From Rhodothermus marinus (GTDB lineage: Bacteria > Bacteroidota > Rhodothermia > Rhodothermales > Rhodothermaceae): a stretch of 64,000 nt of DNA. The first letter of the stretch is position 1; the number at the start of each line of letters is the position of its first letter. Location of the stretch: the NCBI RefSeq assembly GCF_009936275.1, contig NZ_AP019797.1:3083890-3147889 (forward strand). The letters are read 5' to 3'. This document shows positions 1 through 9,034 of this stretch, piece by piece. A program made the position numbers and the translations under genes. Under the pieces are notes generated by a model. It was given only the letters and a program-made list of their open reading frames with translations. It made no database searches and had not been told where the DNA came from.

Positions 1-403
1 CGTGCTGGCCGCGCATCAGGTCCATCATGGCCTCGTCGAGCGGCGTAGGCGGATGGCGGCTGTCGATCAGGTGCACCACGAGCGCCAGCGTGGGCCGCTC
101 CTGCAGGTAGCGGGTGATGAGCCGTCCCCACAGCCGACGCTCCTGTTGCGAGGTGCGTGCATAGCCGTAGCCGGGCAGGTCCACGAAGTAGAGCTGCTCG
201 TTGACCCGGTAGAAATTGAGCTGGCGCGTCTTGCCGGGCGTGCTGCTGGTGCGGGCGAGTCCGGGCGCCCGAAGCAGCGCGTTCAGCAGCGAGCTTTTGC
301 CGACGTTGGAGCGTCCGGCAAACGCCACTTCGGGCAGCCCGTCGTCGGGCAGCTCCTCCCACCGCGTCACGCTCCGGAAGAAACGTGCCGCCGGCTTTTT
401 CAT
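1..403 (-). CDS. engB: Ribosome biogenesis GTPase EngB/YsxC (partial, 3' end outside the window)
   Basis: This small GTPase of the EngB/YihA/YsxC family helps assemble the large ribosomal subunit in the cytoplasm. The 134 residues present show the G1 P-loop GRSNVGKS at residues 30-37, the STPGKT switch region near residue 53 and the G3 motif DLPGYGYA near residue 75. The G4 TKxDK motif lies beyond the window edge. The ATG at 401-403 begins a Lys-rich N-terminus that is normal for the family. It lies downstream of sucD on the same strand with a 13-base gap, so the two are probably co-transcribed. Confidence 0.93.
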   Translation of the reverse strand, partial: MKKPAARFFRSVTRWEELPDDGLPEVAFAGRSNVGKSSLLNALLRAPGLARTSSTPGKTRQLNFYRVNEQLYFVDLPGYGYARTSQQERRLWGRLITRYLQERPTLALVVHLIDSRHPPTPLDEAMMDLMRGQH

Positions 404-416
404 GCGGGTTCGGGTT

Positions 417-1295
417 TCAGGCCAGTGCGCCCAGGTGTTCGCGTACGGTCTCGCCGATGAGCGCCGGGTTGCGAATGACCACGGCACCGGCTGCCTCCAG
501 CGCCTTGAACTTCTCCTCGGCCGTGCCCTTGCCGCCCGCGATGATGGCTCCGGCGTGGCCCATGCGGCGTCCCGGCGGGGCCGTCGCGCCGGCAATGAAC
601 GCGAAGACAGGTTTGGTCATGTGCTCCTTGATGAAGGCGGCCGCCTCTTCTTCGGCCGTACCGCCGATTTCACCGATGAGCACGACCGCTTCCGTCTCCG
701 GATCGTCCTGGAACAGCCGGAGCACGTCCGTAAAGCGCAACCCGATGATCGGATCGCCGCCAATGCCCACGGCCGTGCTCTGGCCCAGTCCCAGCCGCGT
801 GAGCTGATCGACCGCCTCGTAGGTGAGCGTGCCGGAGCGCGACACGACGCCGATCGTCCCTTCTTTGAAAATCATGCCCGGCATGATGCCCACCTTGGCC
901 TGTCCGGGCGTGATCACACCGGGGCAGTTCGGGCCGATCAGCTTGACCCCTTTCTGTTTCACGTAGTGATAAACCGGAATCATGTCGCGCACCGGAATCC
1001 CCTCGGTGATGCAGACGATCACCTCGATCCCGGCGTCGGCCGCCTCCAGAATGGCGTCGGCCGCAAAGGCGGGCGGCACGAAGATAATCGACGTGTTGGC
1101 TCCCTCTTTCTCGACCGCCTCGACCACCGTGTTGAAGACGGGACGATCCAGGTGCTTCTGACCGCCTTTGCCCGGCGTAACGCCGGCCACCACGTTCGTC
1201 CCGTACTCGATCATCTGCTGCGTGTGGAAGGTGCCCTCTTTCCCGGTGATGCCCTGCACCACCAGACGCGTGTTGCGATCGACCAGAATGCTCAT
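417..1295 (-). CDS. sucD: Succinyl-CoA synthetase (ADP-forming) alpha subunit
   Basis: The alpha subunit of the TCA-cycle enzyme that converts succinyl-CoA, ADP and phosphate to succinate, CoA and ATP. Its 292 residues match the family's usual length. Visible motifs are the CoA-binding GITGKEG near residue 15, the GPNCPG loop at 121-126 and the phosphohistidine segment GHAGAII with the active His at residue 247. The beta subunit gene (sucC) is not in this window. It lies between gatA and engB on the same strand; the 63-base gap after gatA shows no clear terminator. Confidence 0.96.
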   Translation of the reverse strand: MSILVDRNTRLVVQGITGKEGTFHTQQMIEYGTNVVAGVTPGKGGQKHLDRPVFNTVVEAVEKEGANTSIIFVPPAFAADAILEAADAGIEVIVCITEGIPVRDMIPVYHYVKQKGVKLIGPNCPGVITPGQAKVGIMPGMIFKEGTIGVVSRSGTLTYEAVDQLTRLGLGQSTAVGIGGDPIIGLRFTDVLRLFQDDPETEAVVLIGEIGGTAEEEAAAFIKEHMTKPVFAFIAGATAPPGRRMGHAGAIIAGGKGTAEEKFKALEAAGAVVIRNPALIGETVREHLGALA

Positions 1296-1358
1296 GGGTC
1301 CTGTTCCGGCTTGTGAAAACGGGTTGGTTTCTGAAAGATAGAAAGCAGGTGCGCGTTT

Positions 1359-2834
1359 TCAGGCGGTGCCGCTCACTTCCATCAGGGCGCGGCCTACCCG
1401 GAGCAGCGTGGCCTCGTCGAAGTGGCGGCCCAGGAGCTGCGCCCCCACCGGAAAGCCGCTCGAATGCGTGCCCACCGGCACGACCAGTCCCGGAATGCCG
1501 GCCAGGTTGGCCGTCACCGTGTAAACGTCGCTCAAGTACATTTCAAGCGGGTCCGAAAGCTTGCTGCCCAGCGGAAAGGGCGGCGTGGGCGAGGCCGGCG
1601 TGAGCAGCACGTCCACCTGCTCGAAGGCGCGGTCGAAGTCCTGGCGGATCAGTCGCCGCACGCGCTGGGCCTTGGCGTAGTAGGCTTCGTAGTAGCCGGC
1701 CGAGAGCACGTAGGTGCCCAGCATGATGCGGCGCTTGACCTCGGTGCCGAAGCCCTCGCTCCGCGAGCGCACGTAGAGCCGGTAGATCACCGAGTCGTCG
1801 CTGTCGCTTTCGGCCAGCTCGCGCCGGATCTGCTGCACGTCGGCCCGGTAGCCGTAGCGGATACCGTCGTAGCGGGCCAGGTTGCTCGACGCCTCGGCCG
1901 TGGCCAGGATGTAGTAGGTGGCAATGCCGTACTCCGTATGGGGCAGCGACACTTCCTGCACCACGGCACCGACCGCTTCGAGCTGCGCCGCCCGCTCTTC
2001 GAGCACCTGTCGGAATTCCGGATCCAGTCCTTCGGCGAAGTATTCGCGGGGCAACCCGATGCGAAGCCCTTTGATGGGCTGGTCGAGCGCCTCCAGGTAG
2101 TCCGGCACTTCGACCGGCGCGCTCGTCGAGTCCCAGCGGTCCACCCCGGCGATCACCTGCAGAATCCGGGCGGCGTCTTCGACCGTGTGCGTCATGGGGC
2201 CGATCGTGTCGAACGACGAGGCGTAGGCCACCAGCCCGTAGCGACTCACACGTCCGTAGGTGGGCTTCAGCCCCACGATGCCACAGAAGGCGGCCGGCTG
2301 GCGGATGGAGCCGCCCGTGTCGCTTCCGAGCGCGGCCTGACACATCCGGGCCGCCACGGCCACCGCCGAGCCGCCCGAAGAGCCACCGGGCACGTAGTCG
2401 GGATTGATCGGATTGCGGGCCGGACCAAAGTACGAGGTCTCGTTCGACGAGCCCATGGCGAACTCGTCACAGTTCGTCTTGCCGATGAAGATGGCCCCGG
2501 CCTCCCGCAACCGTGTGATGACCGTCGCGTCGTAGAGCGAGACGAAGTTTTCGAGCATGCGCGAGCCGCACGTGACGCGCCGGTCTTTGATGCAGATCAC
2601 GTCCTTGACGGCCAGCACCAGGCCGCCCAGCGGCGGCAGCGGCTCGCCCCGGGCCAGACGTTCGTCCAGCGCCCGCGCCTGTGCCAGCGCGCCTTCGGGA
2701 TCGACCGAGATGAACGCGTTCAGGCGTGGGTTGTCGGCTTCGATCCGTTCCAAAAAAGACGAGACCAGCGCTTCACAACTGGTCTCGCCCCGTTCCAGCG
2801 CCCCTCGGGCGTCGGCGTAGGTCAGGTACTCCAT
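1359..2834 (-). CDS. gatA: Aspartyl/glutamyl-tRNA amidotransferase subunit A
   Basis: The glutaminase subunit of GatCAB, which converts misacylated Glu-tRNA(Gln) (or Asp-tRNA(Asn)) to the amidated form using ammonia from glutamine. The 491 residues carry the full amidase-signature triad by alignment with known GatA: Lys77 (AVKDV), Ser152 in the GGSSGGS loop and nucleophile Ser176 in TGGSIRQP. The start at 2834 gives the expected N-terminus. GatB and GatC are not in the window. tatA ends 16 bases upstream, so tatA-gatA look co-transcribed. Confidence 0.96.
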   Translation of the reverse strand: MEYLTYADARGALERGETSCEALVSSFLERIEADNPRLNAFISVDPEGALAQARALDERLARGEPLPPLGGLVLAVKDVICIKDRRVTCGSRMLENFVSLYDATVITRLREAGAIFIGKTNCDEFAMGSSNETSYFGPARNPINPDYVPGGSSGGSAVAVAARMCQAALGSDTGGSIRQPAAFCGIVGLKPTYGRVSRYGLVAYASSFDTIGPMTHTVEDAARILQVIAGVDRWDSTSAPVEVPDYLEALDQPIKGLRIGLPREYFAEGLDPEFRQVLEERAAQLEAVGAVVQEVSLPHTEYGIATYYILATAEASSNLARYDGIRYGYRADVQQIRRELAESDSDDSVIYRLYVRSRSEGFGTEVKRRIMLGTYVLSAGYYEAYYAKAQRVRRLIRQDFDRAFEQVDVLLTPASPTPPFPLGSKLSDPLEMYLSDVYTVTANLAGIPGLVVPVGTHSSGFPVGAQLLGRHFDEATLLRVGRALMEVSGTA

Positions 2835-2850
2835 GATGGCTTTCGGCCTG

Positions 2851-3135
2851 TCAGCTCTGGGTGGGTTCCGACGGCTGCGACGAACCGGCCGCCGGCTGCT
2901 GCGTCGGCGTCGCCGTGGTCCGCGCGGTCGGCGTTCCCTGCTGCGGCGCCCGGATCTGCGGCGTTTCGTCTACATCGACGGAAATCTCGCGGGAAATCTC
3001 CCGCGTGGCTTCCTTGAACTCCCGGATGCCCCGGCCCAGGCCCCGCGCAATTTCGGGAATGCGCTTGGCGCCAAAGACCAGCAGCACCACCAGAAAGATC
3101 AGCAGTAACTCGGGCGCTCCGATGTTCCCAAACAT
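2851..3135 (-). CDS. tatA: Sec-independent translocase subunit TatA/TatE
   Basis: A pore-forming subunit of the twin-arginine translocase, which exports folded proteins across the inner membrane. The 94 residues have the standard layout: a short N-terminus, one membrane helix at about residues 8-22 ([19 protein letters not shown]), the hinge FGAKRIPE and an amphipathic helix ([14 protein letters not shown]). The tail after residue 60 is rich in Thr, Gln and Pro and looks disordered. tatC is not in the window. Confidence 0.93.
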   Translation of the reverse strand: MFGNIGAPELLLIFLVVLLVFGAKRIPEIARGLGRGIREFKEATREISREISVDVDETPQIRAPQQGTPTARTTATPTQQPAAGSSQPSEPTQS

Positions 3136-3223
3136 GGCTTCACCTCAGACGGCATAGGGTGACACATGACACACGGCGGCATGCAGCCGGCCGGGGTAAA
3201 ATTAAGTGATGCGCGGCCTTTCG

Positions 3224-3240
3224 TGCGGGAAAATCCCGCA
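3224..3240. other. Short inverted repeat in the tatA-add intergenic region
   Basis: A perfect 7-bp stem (TGCGGGA / TCCCGCA) with a 3-base loop lies in the 209-base divergent gap between tatA (minus) and add (plus). Neither side has a T-run, so it is not an intrinsic terminator. It could be an operator or a leader hairpin for add; no function can be assigned. Nothing else was recognised in this gap. Confidence 0.4.
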
Positions 3241-3344
3241 AAAGCTGCATGCGTGCCTGATGCGAAACGACGGCCTGAAAGCGGTGTTCCATCGGGCGAA
3301 ACCCCGGCCAGGACCGGTCGTTTCTCTTCTGTAAAAAGCCCGTC

Positions 3345-4424
3345 ATGGAAGTTTCGACCACGCTTTCGCGCGATGCGATCCGGGCCTGGCCCAAGGCCGA
3401 GCTGCACTGTCACCTGGATGGATCGCTGCGGCTGACGACGCTGCTGGAGCTGGCCCGTCGGCAGGGAAAAGTCGGCCTGTTGCCGGCCGACAGCGTCGAA
3501 GGACTTGAAGACGTGCTGCGCCAGGTGGACACGTCCGACTCGCTGGAAGCCTATCTGGCCTGGTTCCGCTACACGGTACCGGTCATGCAGACGCGCGAAG
3601 CGCTGCGTCGCATCGCCTACGAACTGGCCGAAGACGCCGCTCGCGAAAACGTTCGCTACCTGGAGGTGCGCTATGCCCCGGTGCTGCACGTTGAAGAAGG
3701 GCTGACGCTGGAGCAGGTCAACGACGCCGTGCTCGACGGCCTGCGGGCGGCCGAACGCGACTTCGGCATCCGCACGGGACTGATTCTCTGCGGCCTGCGC
3801 CATGCGTCCGAAGCGCTCTCGCTGCGCACGGCCGAACTGGCCGTAGCCTACCGCAAGCGGGGCGTCGTGGCCTTCGACCTGGCCGGTGGCGAGGCCGGCC
3901 ATCCGCCCAAGCACCACCTGCACGCCTTCTACCTGGCCCGCAATCACCTGCTGAACCTGACCGTACACGCGGGTGAATCCTGGGGGCCCGACTCCATCCA
4001 CCAGGCGCTGTTCTACTGTGGCGCCCATCGCATCGGCCACGGCGTGACGCTCTACCAGGACCCGGACCTGCTCCAGTACGTCGTCGACCACCAGATTCCG
4101 CTGGAGGTCTGCCCCACCAGCAACGTCCAGACCAAGGCCGTGGCCGACTACGCCGCGCATCCGCTGCGGCTCTACGTCGAACGCGCCGTGCCGGTCACGA
4201 TCAACACGGACAACCGGCTGTTCAGCCGCACCTCGATGACCGACGAACTCTGGCGCGTGCATCACTACTGCGGGTTGAGCGTGTCCCGGCTCCGGGAGGT
4301 GGTGCTCAACGGCTTTCGTCACGCGTTTCTGCACTGGGAGGAGAAACAGGAACTGCTGCGCGACGTGGAAGCGGAGCTCGACCGGCTGCTGGCCGGTTTC
4401 TCGCAACCGTCCCCTGCGTCCTGA
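3345..4424 (+). CDS. add: Adenosine deaminase
   Basis: A cytoplasmic zinc hydrolase that deaminates adenosine (and deoxyadenosine) to inosine in purine salvage. The 359 residues show the zinc ligands His21 and His23 in HCHLDGSL, His208 and catalytic Glu211 in HAGES, His232 in HRIGHG and Asp289 in TINTDN. The length is typical. The related aminodeoxyfutalosine deaminase cannot be fully excluded from sequence alone. aroA follows after 5 bases, so the two probably form an operon. Confidence 0.9.
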   Translation: MEVSTTLSRDAIRAWPKAELHCHLDGSLRLTTLLELARRQGKVGLLPADSVEGLEDVLRQVDTSDSLEAYLAWFRYTVPVMQTREALRRIAYELAEDAARENVRYLEVRYAPVLHVEEGLTLEQVNDAVLDGLRAAERDFGIRTGLILCGLRHASEALSLRTAELAVAYRKRGVVAFDLAGGEAGHPPKHHLHAFYLARNHLLNLTVHAGESWGPDSIHQALFYCGAHRIGHGVTLYQDPDLLQYVVDHQIPLEVCPTSNVQTKAVADYAAHPLRLYVERAVPVTINTDNRLFSRTSMTDELWRVHHYCGLSVSRLREVVLNGFRHAFLHWEEKQELLRDVEAELDRLLAGFSQPSPAS

Positions 4425-4429
4425 AATCG

Positions 4430-5734
4430 ATGTTGTCCATGACTCGCCGCGTCTCGCAAGCCCGGAGTCTGCTGGGTGTCGTCGAGCTGCCCCCGGACAA
4501 ATCCATCGCCCACCGGGCGGCCCTGCTGGCCGCGCTGGCCGACGGCACCTCGCGCCTGGTGAACTACTCGCCCGCCGCCGATCCGCAATCGACGCTTTCG
4601 TGCCTGCGTCAGCTCGGCGTACCCATCTACGAAGACGAACACGGCATCCTCGTCGTCGAAGGCCGCGGCCTGGAGGGCCTGCAGGCGCCGGACCGACCGC
4701 TCGACTGCGGCAACTCGGGCACCACCATGCGTCTACTGGCCGGCATCCTGGCCGGACAACCCTTCGACAGTACGCTGGTGGGCGACGCCTCGCTCAGTCG
4801 CCGTCCCATGGAACGCATCGCTGCCCCACTGCGCCAGATGGGCGCCGACCTGACGCTCACCGACGGCCATGCGCCCATCCACATCCGGGGTGGTCGTACA
4901 CTGCGGGGCATCACCTACCGGCTGCCTGTGCCGTCGGCTCAGGTCAAGTCGTGCGTGTTGCTGGCCGGACTGTTTGCCGAGGGCGAGACGACCGTCATCG
5001 AGCCGATCCCTTCCCGTGACCACACCGAGCGCATGCTGGGCCTGAGCGTGGTGGAACTAAGCGGCGAGCGTTACCTGACCGTCCGGGGTGGCATGCGCAT
5101 CCCGGCCCGCACCTGGACGATCCCGCGCGACTTCTCGGCCGCTGCTTTCTTTCTGGTGGCCGGCACGATCGTGCCCGACAGCGAGATTCGCCTGCCCGGC
5201 GTGGGCCTCAACCCGTCGCGCGCGGCGTTGCTCGACGTGCTGCGGGCCATGGGCGCCGACATCACCGTCGAAAACGAGCGGAGCTACGGCGGCGAGCCCA
5301 TTGCCGACCTGGTCGTGCGAAGCAGCACGCTGCACGGCGTGCAGGTGGGCGGCGCCATCATCCCGAACCTGATCGACGAGATCCCCGTGCTGGCCGTGGC
5401 GGCCGCCTGCGCCATCGGCCGCACCGAGATCCGGGACGCCGCCGAGCTGCGCGTCAAGGAAACCGACCGCATCGCGGCCATGGCCGAAAACCTGCAGGCG
5501 CTGGGTGCCCGCGTCGAGGTGTTCGATGACGGCCTGGCCGTCGAAGGGGGCCATCGGCTCCGGGGGACGACCGTTCGGAGCTTCGACGATCACCGCATCG
5601 CCATGGCGATGGGCGTGGCCGGACTGGTGGCCGAAGGCGAGACGATCATCGAAGGCGCCGAATGCGCCCGCATCTCGTTCCCCGGCTTCTGGGAGGTGCT
5701 CGACCGCCTGGCCGGCCGTCCGGTTGCGGTGTGA
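4430..5734 (+). CDS. aroA: 3-phosphoshikimate 1-carboxyvinyltransferase (EPSP synthase)
   Basis: Catalyses the sixth step of the shikimate pathway, joining phosphoenolpyruvate to shikimate-3-phosphate. The 434 residues carry PPDKSIAHRA near the N-terminus, the CGNSGTTMRLL loop, LSRRPMERI, the catalytic Asp in DEIPVLAVAA, KETDRI and the FDDHRIAMA signature near the C-terminus. Two in-frame Met codons (4430 and 4439) are both possible starts. It follows add by 5 bases. Confidence 0.96.
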   Translation: MLSMTRRVSQARSLLGVVELPPDKSIAHRAALLAALADGTSRLVNYSPAADPQSTLSCLRQLGVPIYEDEHGILVVEGRGLEGLQAPDRPLDCGNSGTTMRLLAGILAGQPFDSTLVGDASLSRRPMERIAAPLRQMGADLTLTDGHAPIHIRGGRTLRGITYRLPVPSAQVKSCVLLAGLFAEGETTVIEPIPSRDHTERMLGLSVVELSGERYLTVRGGMRIPARTWTIPRDFSAAAFFLVAGTIVPDSEIRLPGVGLNPSRAALLDVLRAMGADITVENERSYGGEPIADLVVRSSTLHGVQVGGAIIPNLIDEIPVLAVAAACAIGRTEIRDAAELRVKETDRIAAMAENLQALGARVEVFDDGLAVEGGHRLRGTTVRSFDDHRIAMAMGVAGLVAEGETIIEGAECARISFPGFWEVLDRLAGRPVAV

Positions 5735-5820
5735 CCATAAGGTCGGCCTCTTCCTCAGAAACCTGACCGCTTTGTGGAGGTAGGCGCGAATGTCGCGGTA
5801 ACCATACCCCGCTTTTTCAT

Positions 5821-6063
5821 ATGAAGCGCATCACGCTGGAACTGAAAGACCCGGAGTTGATCCGGTGGGTACAGGAATACACCGGAGCCCCATCGCTCTC
5901 CGAGGCCATTTTTCAGGCGTTACATGAATTGCGGTGTCGGTTGGACCGCCAGCGTCAGGAATTGCTCAATCGGACATACGGATTGTGGGAAGCAGAAGAC
6001 CAGCAGCTGGAAGAAGCACTGCGTGAACTGAAAGCCGGCTGGAATGCATGGCGGATGCCCTGA
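5821..6063 (+). CDS. Putative VapB-type antitoxin
   Basis: An 80-residue protein directly upstream of a PIN-domain toxin, overlapping it by 16 bases. The N-terminus (MKRITLELKDPELIRWVQ) resembles short beta-strand plus helix DNA-binding antitoxins, and the second half is a charged helix (residues 35-75) suited to wrapping a toxin. I do not recognise a precise family; the antitoxin role is inferred from size and the overlap. An 86-base gap after aroA should hold its promoter. Confidence 0.65.
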   Translation: MKRITLELKDPELIRWVQEYTGAPSLSEAIFQALHELRCRLDRQRQELLNRTYGLWEAEDQQLEEALRELKAGWNAWRMP

Positions 6064-6434
6064 GTGACACTTCGGCCCTGATCGCCCATTTCCGCCGACG
6101 CCTCCATCTGGGCAACACGCTCTCCAACTACCGCCACCTGTACGTCAGCGCAATCACCGTCTACGAACTGGAATATGGCGCCCGGCGTATCGGGCGCCTT
6201 TCTGACTGGGAAGTGTTTCTGGAGCTTTTTCCTCTACGCGTGTTATCGCTCGGGCTGGAAGAAGCACGACGGGCGGCGGCCCTTCAGGCAGCGCCGGCTG
6301 CGCAAAATCGACACATTGGAGAACGGGATGTCCTGATCGCTGCTACAGCGCTGGTACACGGGCTGGATCTCGTCACGCTGAACGCCGACGAATTTCAGCG
6401 CGTCCCTGAGCTGCGCGTAGTCGTCCCGACCTGA
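6048..6434 (+). CDS. vapC: PIN-domain ribonuclease toxin, VapC family
   Basis: VapC toxins are Mg-dependent endoribonucleases that cut tRNA or rRNA when freed from antitoxin. The 128 residues show the PIN acidic set: Asp7 in SDTSALI, Glu40/Glu42 in YELEYGAR, Asp94 in ERDVLIAATA and Asn112/Asp114 in TLNADEF, so it looks active. The start codon lies inside the antitoxin gene, implying coupled translation. Its 3' end overlaps the convergent alkyltransferase gene by 40 bases. Confidence 0.88.
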   Translation: MADALSDTSALIAHFRRRLHLGNTLSNYRHLYVSAITVYELEYGARRIGRLSDWEVFLELFPLRVLSLGLEEARRAAALQAAPAAQNRHIGERDVLIAATALVHGLDLVTLNADEFQRVPELRVVVPT

Positions 6435-6808
6435 GCGGCTCTTCCGTGGTCTTCCTCCTCCCCGGGGATCCACAGGTGGCGGGAAAGGTCGACGCGGCCG
6501 TCTTCGGTGAACGTGACGCCCTCGCTGCGCAGGCGCTCTTCCATGACGAAGGGTCCCTCGAAGTGCATGCGGCCGGTCAGCTCCCCCCGCCGGTTGACGA
6601 CGCGGTGGCAGGGCAGGTCCGATCCGGCCGCCGCGTTCAGCGCCCAGCCGACCGTCCGTGCGGCGCTGCGCGCGCCCAGATAGGCGGCGATATGCCCGTA
6701 CGTGGTGACCCGCCCCGGCGGAATACGCGCGACCACCTCCCAGACCCTCGCAAAGAAATCGCCCTGATCTGTGCGTTTCGTCGTACGTGCGTTGCGTTGG
6801 CATTTCAT
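6395..6808 (-). CDS. O6-alkylguanine-DNA alkyltransferase domain protein (MGMT family)
   Basis: A 137-residue protein made only of the DNA-binding/active-site domain of the Ogt/MGMT family, which removes alkyl groups from guanine O6. Residues 17-60 match the helix-turn-helix region (FARVWEVVARIPPGRVTTYG). The acceptor motif is intact: PCHRV with Cys67, so it is not an alkyltransferase-like (ATL) protein in which this Cys is lost. The N-terminal domain of full-length enzymes is absent. The start at 6808 is set by the ATGA overlap with the upstream gene's stop. The last ~25 residues overlap vapC and may not be conserved. Confidence 0.85.
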   Translation of the reverse strand: MKCQRNARTTKRTDQGDFFARVWEVVARIPPGRVTTYGHIAAYLGARSAARTVGWALNAAAGSDLPCHRVVNRRGELTGRMHFEGPFVMEERLRSEGVTFTEDGRVDLSRHLWIPGEEEDHGRAAQVGTTTRSSGTR

Positions 6809-8952
6809 GAGCGGACCACTTCGAAGCGAATGCTGCGCGACACCTCCTGACCCGAAACCAGATCCCGTACCCGTACCACCACCTCCAGCTCCTTCGCCCG
6901 CTCCCACGCCCGCAAATCCAACACCACGTACTCCCGCGCCGTCCGACTCGTCCCCTCGTATACCGTGCTCGAACGCGTCTGCACCTCCCGGTCCCGACGC
7001 AACAACCCACCGTCTTCCCGACGCCGCACCTCGTAGGCCACCTCGTAGCGCGTGCGGTCGTCCGGCCTGAAGGTCAGGTGATAGACCTCAAAATAAAGCG
7101 CCAGCGGAACATCCGGGCTCAGGCGCGTGAACGGATAGGGCCGGCCCGGCAGCGTATCGCTCGCGGAAGGATCATACCATAGTGGCAACAGATCGCTCAT
7201 TTCCAGCACGGCCGGATCCGCCCGCAACGCCTGCAGCGAATCGAAGCGCGCCACACTGGTTTTCAGGTGCTCCCCGGCCTGCCATTTGCCTTCCCGCTGC
7301 GCCAGCGTGTACTGATCCCACTGCAAAGCGATATGATAGACGCCGGTATCGGCCGGAACGGTCACAGAGCGCGCCGGGATTACCGGCCCCTGTTCAGAAA
7401 GACGCGAAGGAATTTGATAAAGCTGGGAAGTGCGATATGCGACACGGTAATCTGTTCGCTGTCGGACGACCTGTAAATCGATCAGAAAATCCGCCGGCTT
7501 CGTTGAGGCTGCCAGATCCTGCAAAAGCGCTCCGACGGGTGCAGCCCAGTAGATCAGATTTTCGGTACGGCCGTCTGTTCTCAGAAAGCGGGCCACACGC
7601 GCGACTACAGGCAGGCGCGGCTTCTGATCAAGCCAGCGGCTCTGCTGGCGTGGAATTCGCACGGCCATTTCTGCCCGATTCAGCGCGTCTTCCCGTTCCG
7701 TTTCGGCCAGCAGGCTTCGAAGGAAAACGTCCGGGGTTCCCTCTGTCGTGAACGGTGTGCCTTCCTGCTGAACCAGCGCACTGTTGTCGCTGCGTTTGTC
7801 CTGCGTGTAGAGCTCACCCCCGATGTTCCGCTCCAGTTGAATCCGGATTTCCTCGAGCTGCCCCAGATAGTTGTCCACGCGAATGTACCGATCACTGAAG
7901 TCCAGATGATAGGGCGCCAGCTGCCGGTAGACGGCACGGAGCACCTCCAGCAGCACGTCGATCTTGGCACCGCCGCGCCCGGTGTCTCCGTCCAGCCCGA
8001 CGCGCAGGTGCGGTGGAATCAGGTCCAGCACGCTACCCTGACGGTACAGGTTACCGTCGTAGACGAAAAGAAAGTAATAGGGGCCACCGGGCACGAAGCG
8101 ATCGTAGAGCCACAGTTCGCCCGGGGCAAAGTCCGACTCGCTGACGATGAGCGCATTGCCGGAGGACCGCCGCAACCGCCGGAGAGCCTGTTGCAACTCG
8201 CGCGAATAGAAATCCAGCTTTTTAATGCGCGAGGGCGGGCCCAGCCGCACATATACGATCCCGCGTTCATCCAGGCCCGACTCGGTACGGTCCGAGGCGT
8301 AATGCTGCTCGGCGTAGGCAACGCGCTGCAGGTGTTCGACAATGCGTTCGTTCAGCGGCGTAGCCGGAAGCGGATCCTGCTGCGCCCACCACTGCATCAG
8401 ACGAGCACCGGCGTCCGGAAGGAATCGCCGGTCACGTGTCCAGATCCGCTGTTGCAGGACGTCGGGTAAGAGAAAAATCATGCGAGCCACGTGGCGTCGT
8501 AATCGCTGCAGTTCGTCCGGAAGCATGGGCGTACCCGCAATCCGGAGCAGCAGCTGATAGAAAAAGGCGGCCTCGGTAAAGCGTTCACTGCGGCTCTGCT
8601 GAAAGACCGCCGCTACGTATGCATCGGCCGCCTGCACATCGACCGCGCCCAGCGTCAGAGCACTACGCACGCCCTGTTGCCAGGTATTCAGCGCCTCTTC
8701 GATAGCCCCCTGAGCCTGATAGGCCGCTCCCAGCCAGTAGGCCACCGATCCTTCGATCGGCCGAATCTGAAAAACCGGTTGCTCCTCAAAAAGGGGCTGT
8801 AGCGTCGCAGCGGCTACTTCGTAGCGCCCCGCCTGGTAGGCCTGAAAAGCCCGCACCAGCTGAAGCGAATCTTCCGACTGCCCCTTTACCCTGCCGACGG
8901 TCAGGGATAATACGACCAGTACACCCGCAAATTGCCAGCGCCCCATTTCCAT
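6805..8952 (-). CDS. GWxTD-like domain secreted protein
   Basis: A 715-residue exported protein of unknown function. It begins with a signal peptide (residues 1 to about 24, cleaved near VKG-Q) followed by helical TPR-like repeats (about 25-190). A segment at about 185-260 matches the layout of the GWxTD domain seen in Bacteroidetes-type proteins (DPLPATPLNER, then LDERGIVYVRLGPPSRI), though the name motif itself reads GLDERG here. The C-terminal half is beta-rich. A second Met at 8946 is an alternative start. It is translationally coupled to the alkyltransferase gene. Confidence 0.7.
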   Translation of the reverse strand: MEMGRWQFAGVLVVLSLTVGRVKGQSEDSLQLVRAFQAYQAGRYEVAAATLQPLFEEQPVFQIRPIEGSVAYWLGAAYQAQGAIEEALNTWQQGVRSALTLGAVDVQAADAYVAAVFQQSRSERFTEAAFFYQLLLRIAGTPMLPDELQRLRRHVARMIFLLPDVLQQRIWTRDRRFLPDAGARLMQWWAQQDPLPATPLNERIVEHLQRVAYAEQHYASDRTESGLDERGIVYVRLGPPSRIKKLDFYSRELQQALRRLRRSSGNALIVSESDFAPGELWLYDRFVPGGPYYFLFVYDGNLYRQGSVLDLIPPHLRVGLDGDTGRGGAKIDVLLEVLRAVYRQLAPYHLDFSDRYIRVDNYLGQLEEIRIQLERNIGGELYTQDKRSDNSALVQQEGTPFTTEGTPDVFLRSLLAETEREDALNRAEMAVRIPRQQSRWLDQKPRLPVVARVARFLRTDGRTENLIYWAAPVGALLQDLAASTKPADFLIDLQVVRQRTDYRVAYRTSQLYQIPSRLSEQGPVIPARSVTVPADTGVYHIALQWDQYTLAQREGKWQAGEHLKTSVARFDSLQALRADPAVLEMSDLLPLWYDPSASDTLPGRPYPFTRLSPDVPLALYFEVYHLTFRPDDRTRYEVAYEVRRREDGGLLRRDREVQTRSSTVYEGTSRTAREYVVLDLRAWERAKELEVVVRVRDLVSGQEVSRSIRFEVVRS

Positions 8953-8980
8953 CTCATCGCTGTGCTGCTTTTAGACGGCG

Positions 8981-9012
8981 AAAGGGGCTCCGGCGTTTCC
9001 CGAAGCCCCTTT
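8981..9012 (-). terminator. Terminator-like hairpin after susD
   Basis: A 9-bp perfect stem (AAAGGGGCT / AGCCCCTTT) with a 14-base loop sits between the susD stop and the start of the GWxTD-like gene. It likely ends or weakens susCD transcription, although the T-run is short on the minus strand. Confidence 0.6.
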
Positions 9013-9034
9013 CTTCCGCCTGTTATCGCAAGGC

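Noticed and set aside
216-1316. Long plus-strand frame opposite sucD
   Set aside because: It is an antisense shadow of sucD and engB; high-GC DNA produces such frames. Its Arg/His/Gly-rich translation has no family features.
1422-3017. 531-codon plus-strand frame opposite gatA
   Set aside because: Antisense shadow of a clearly real gatA with complete catalytic residues.
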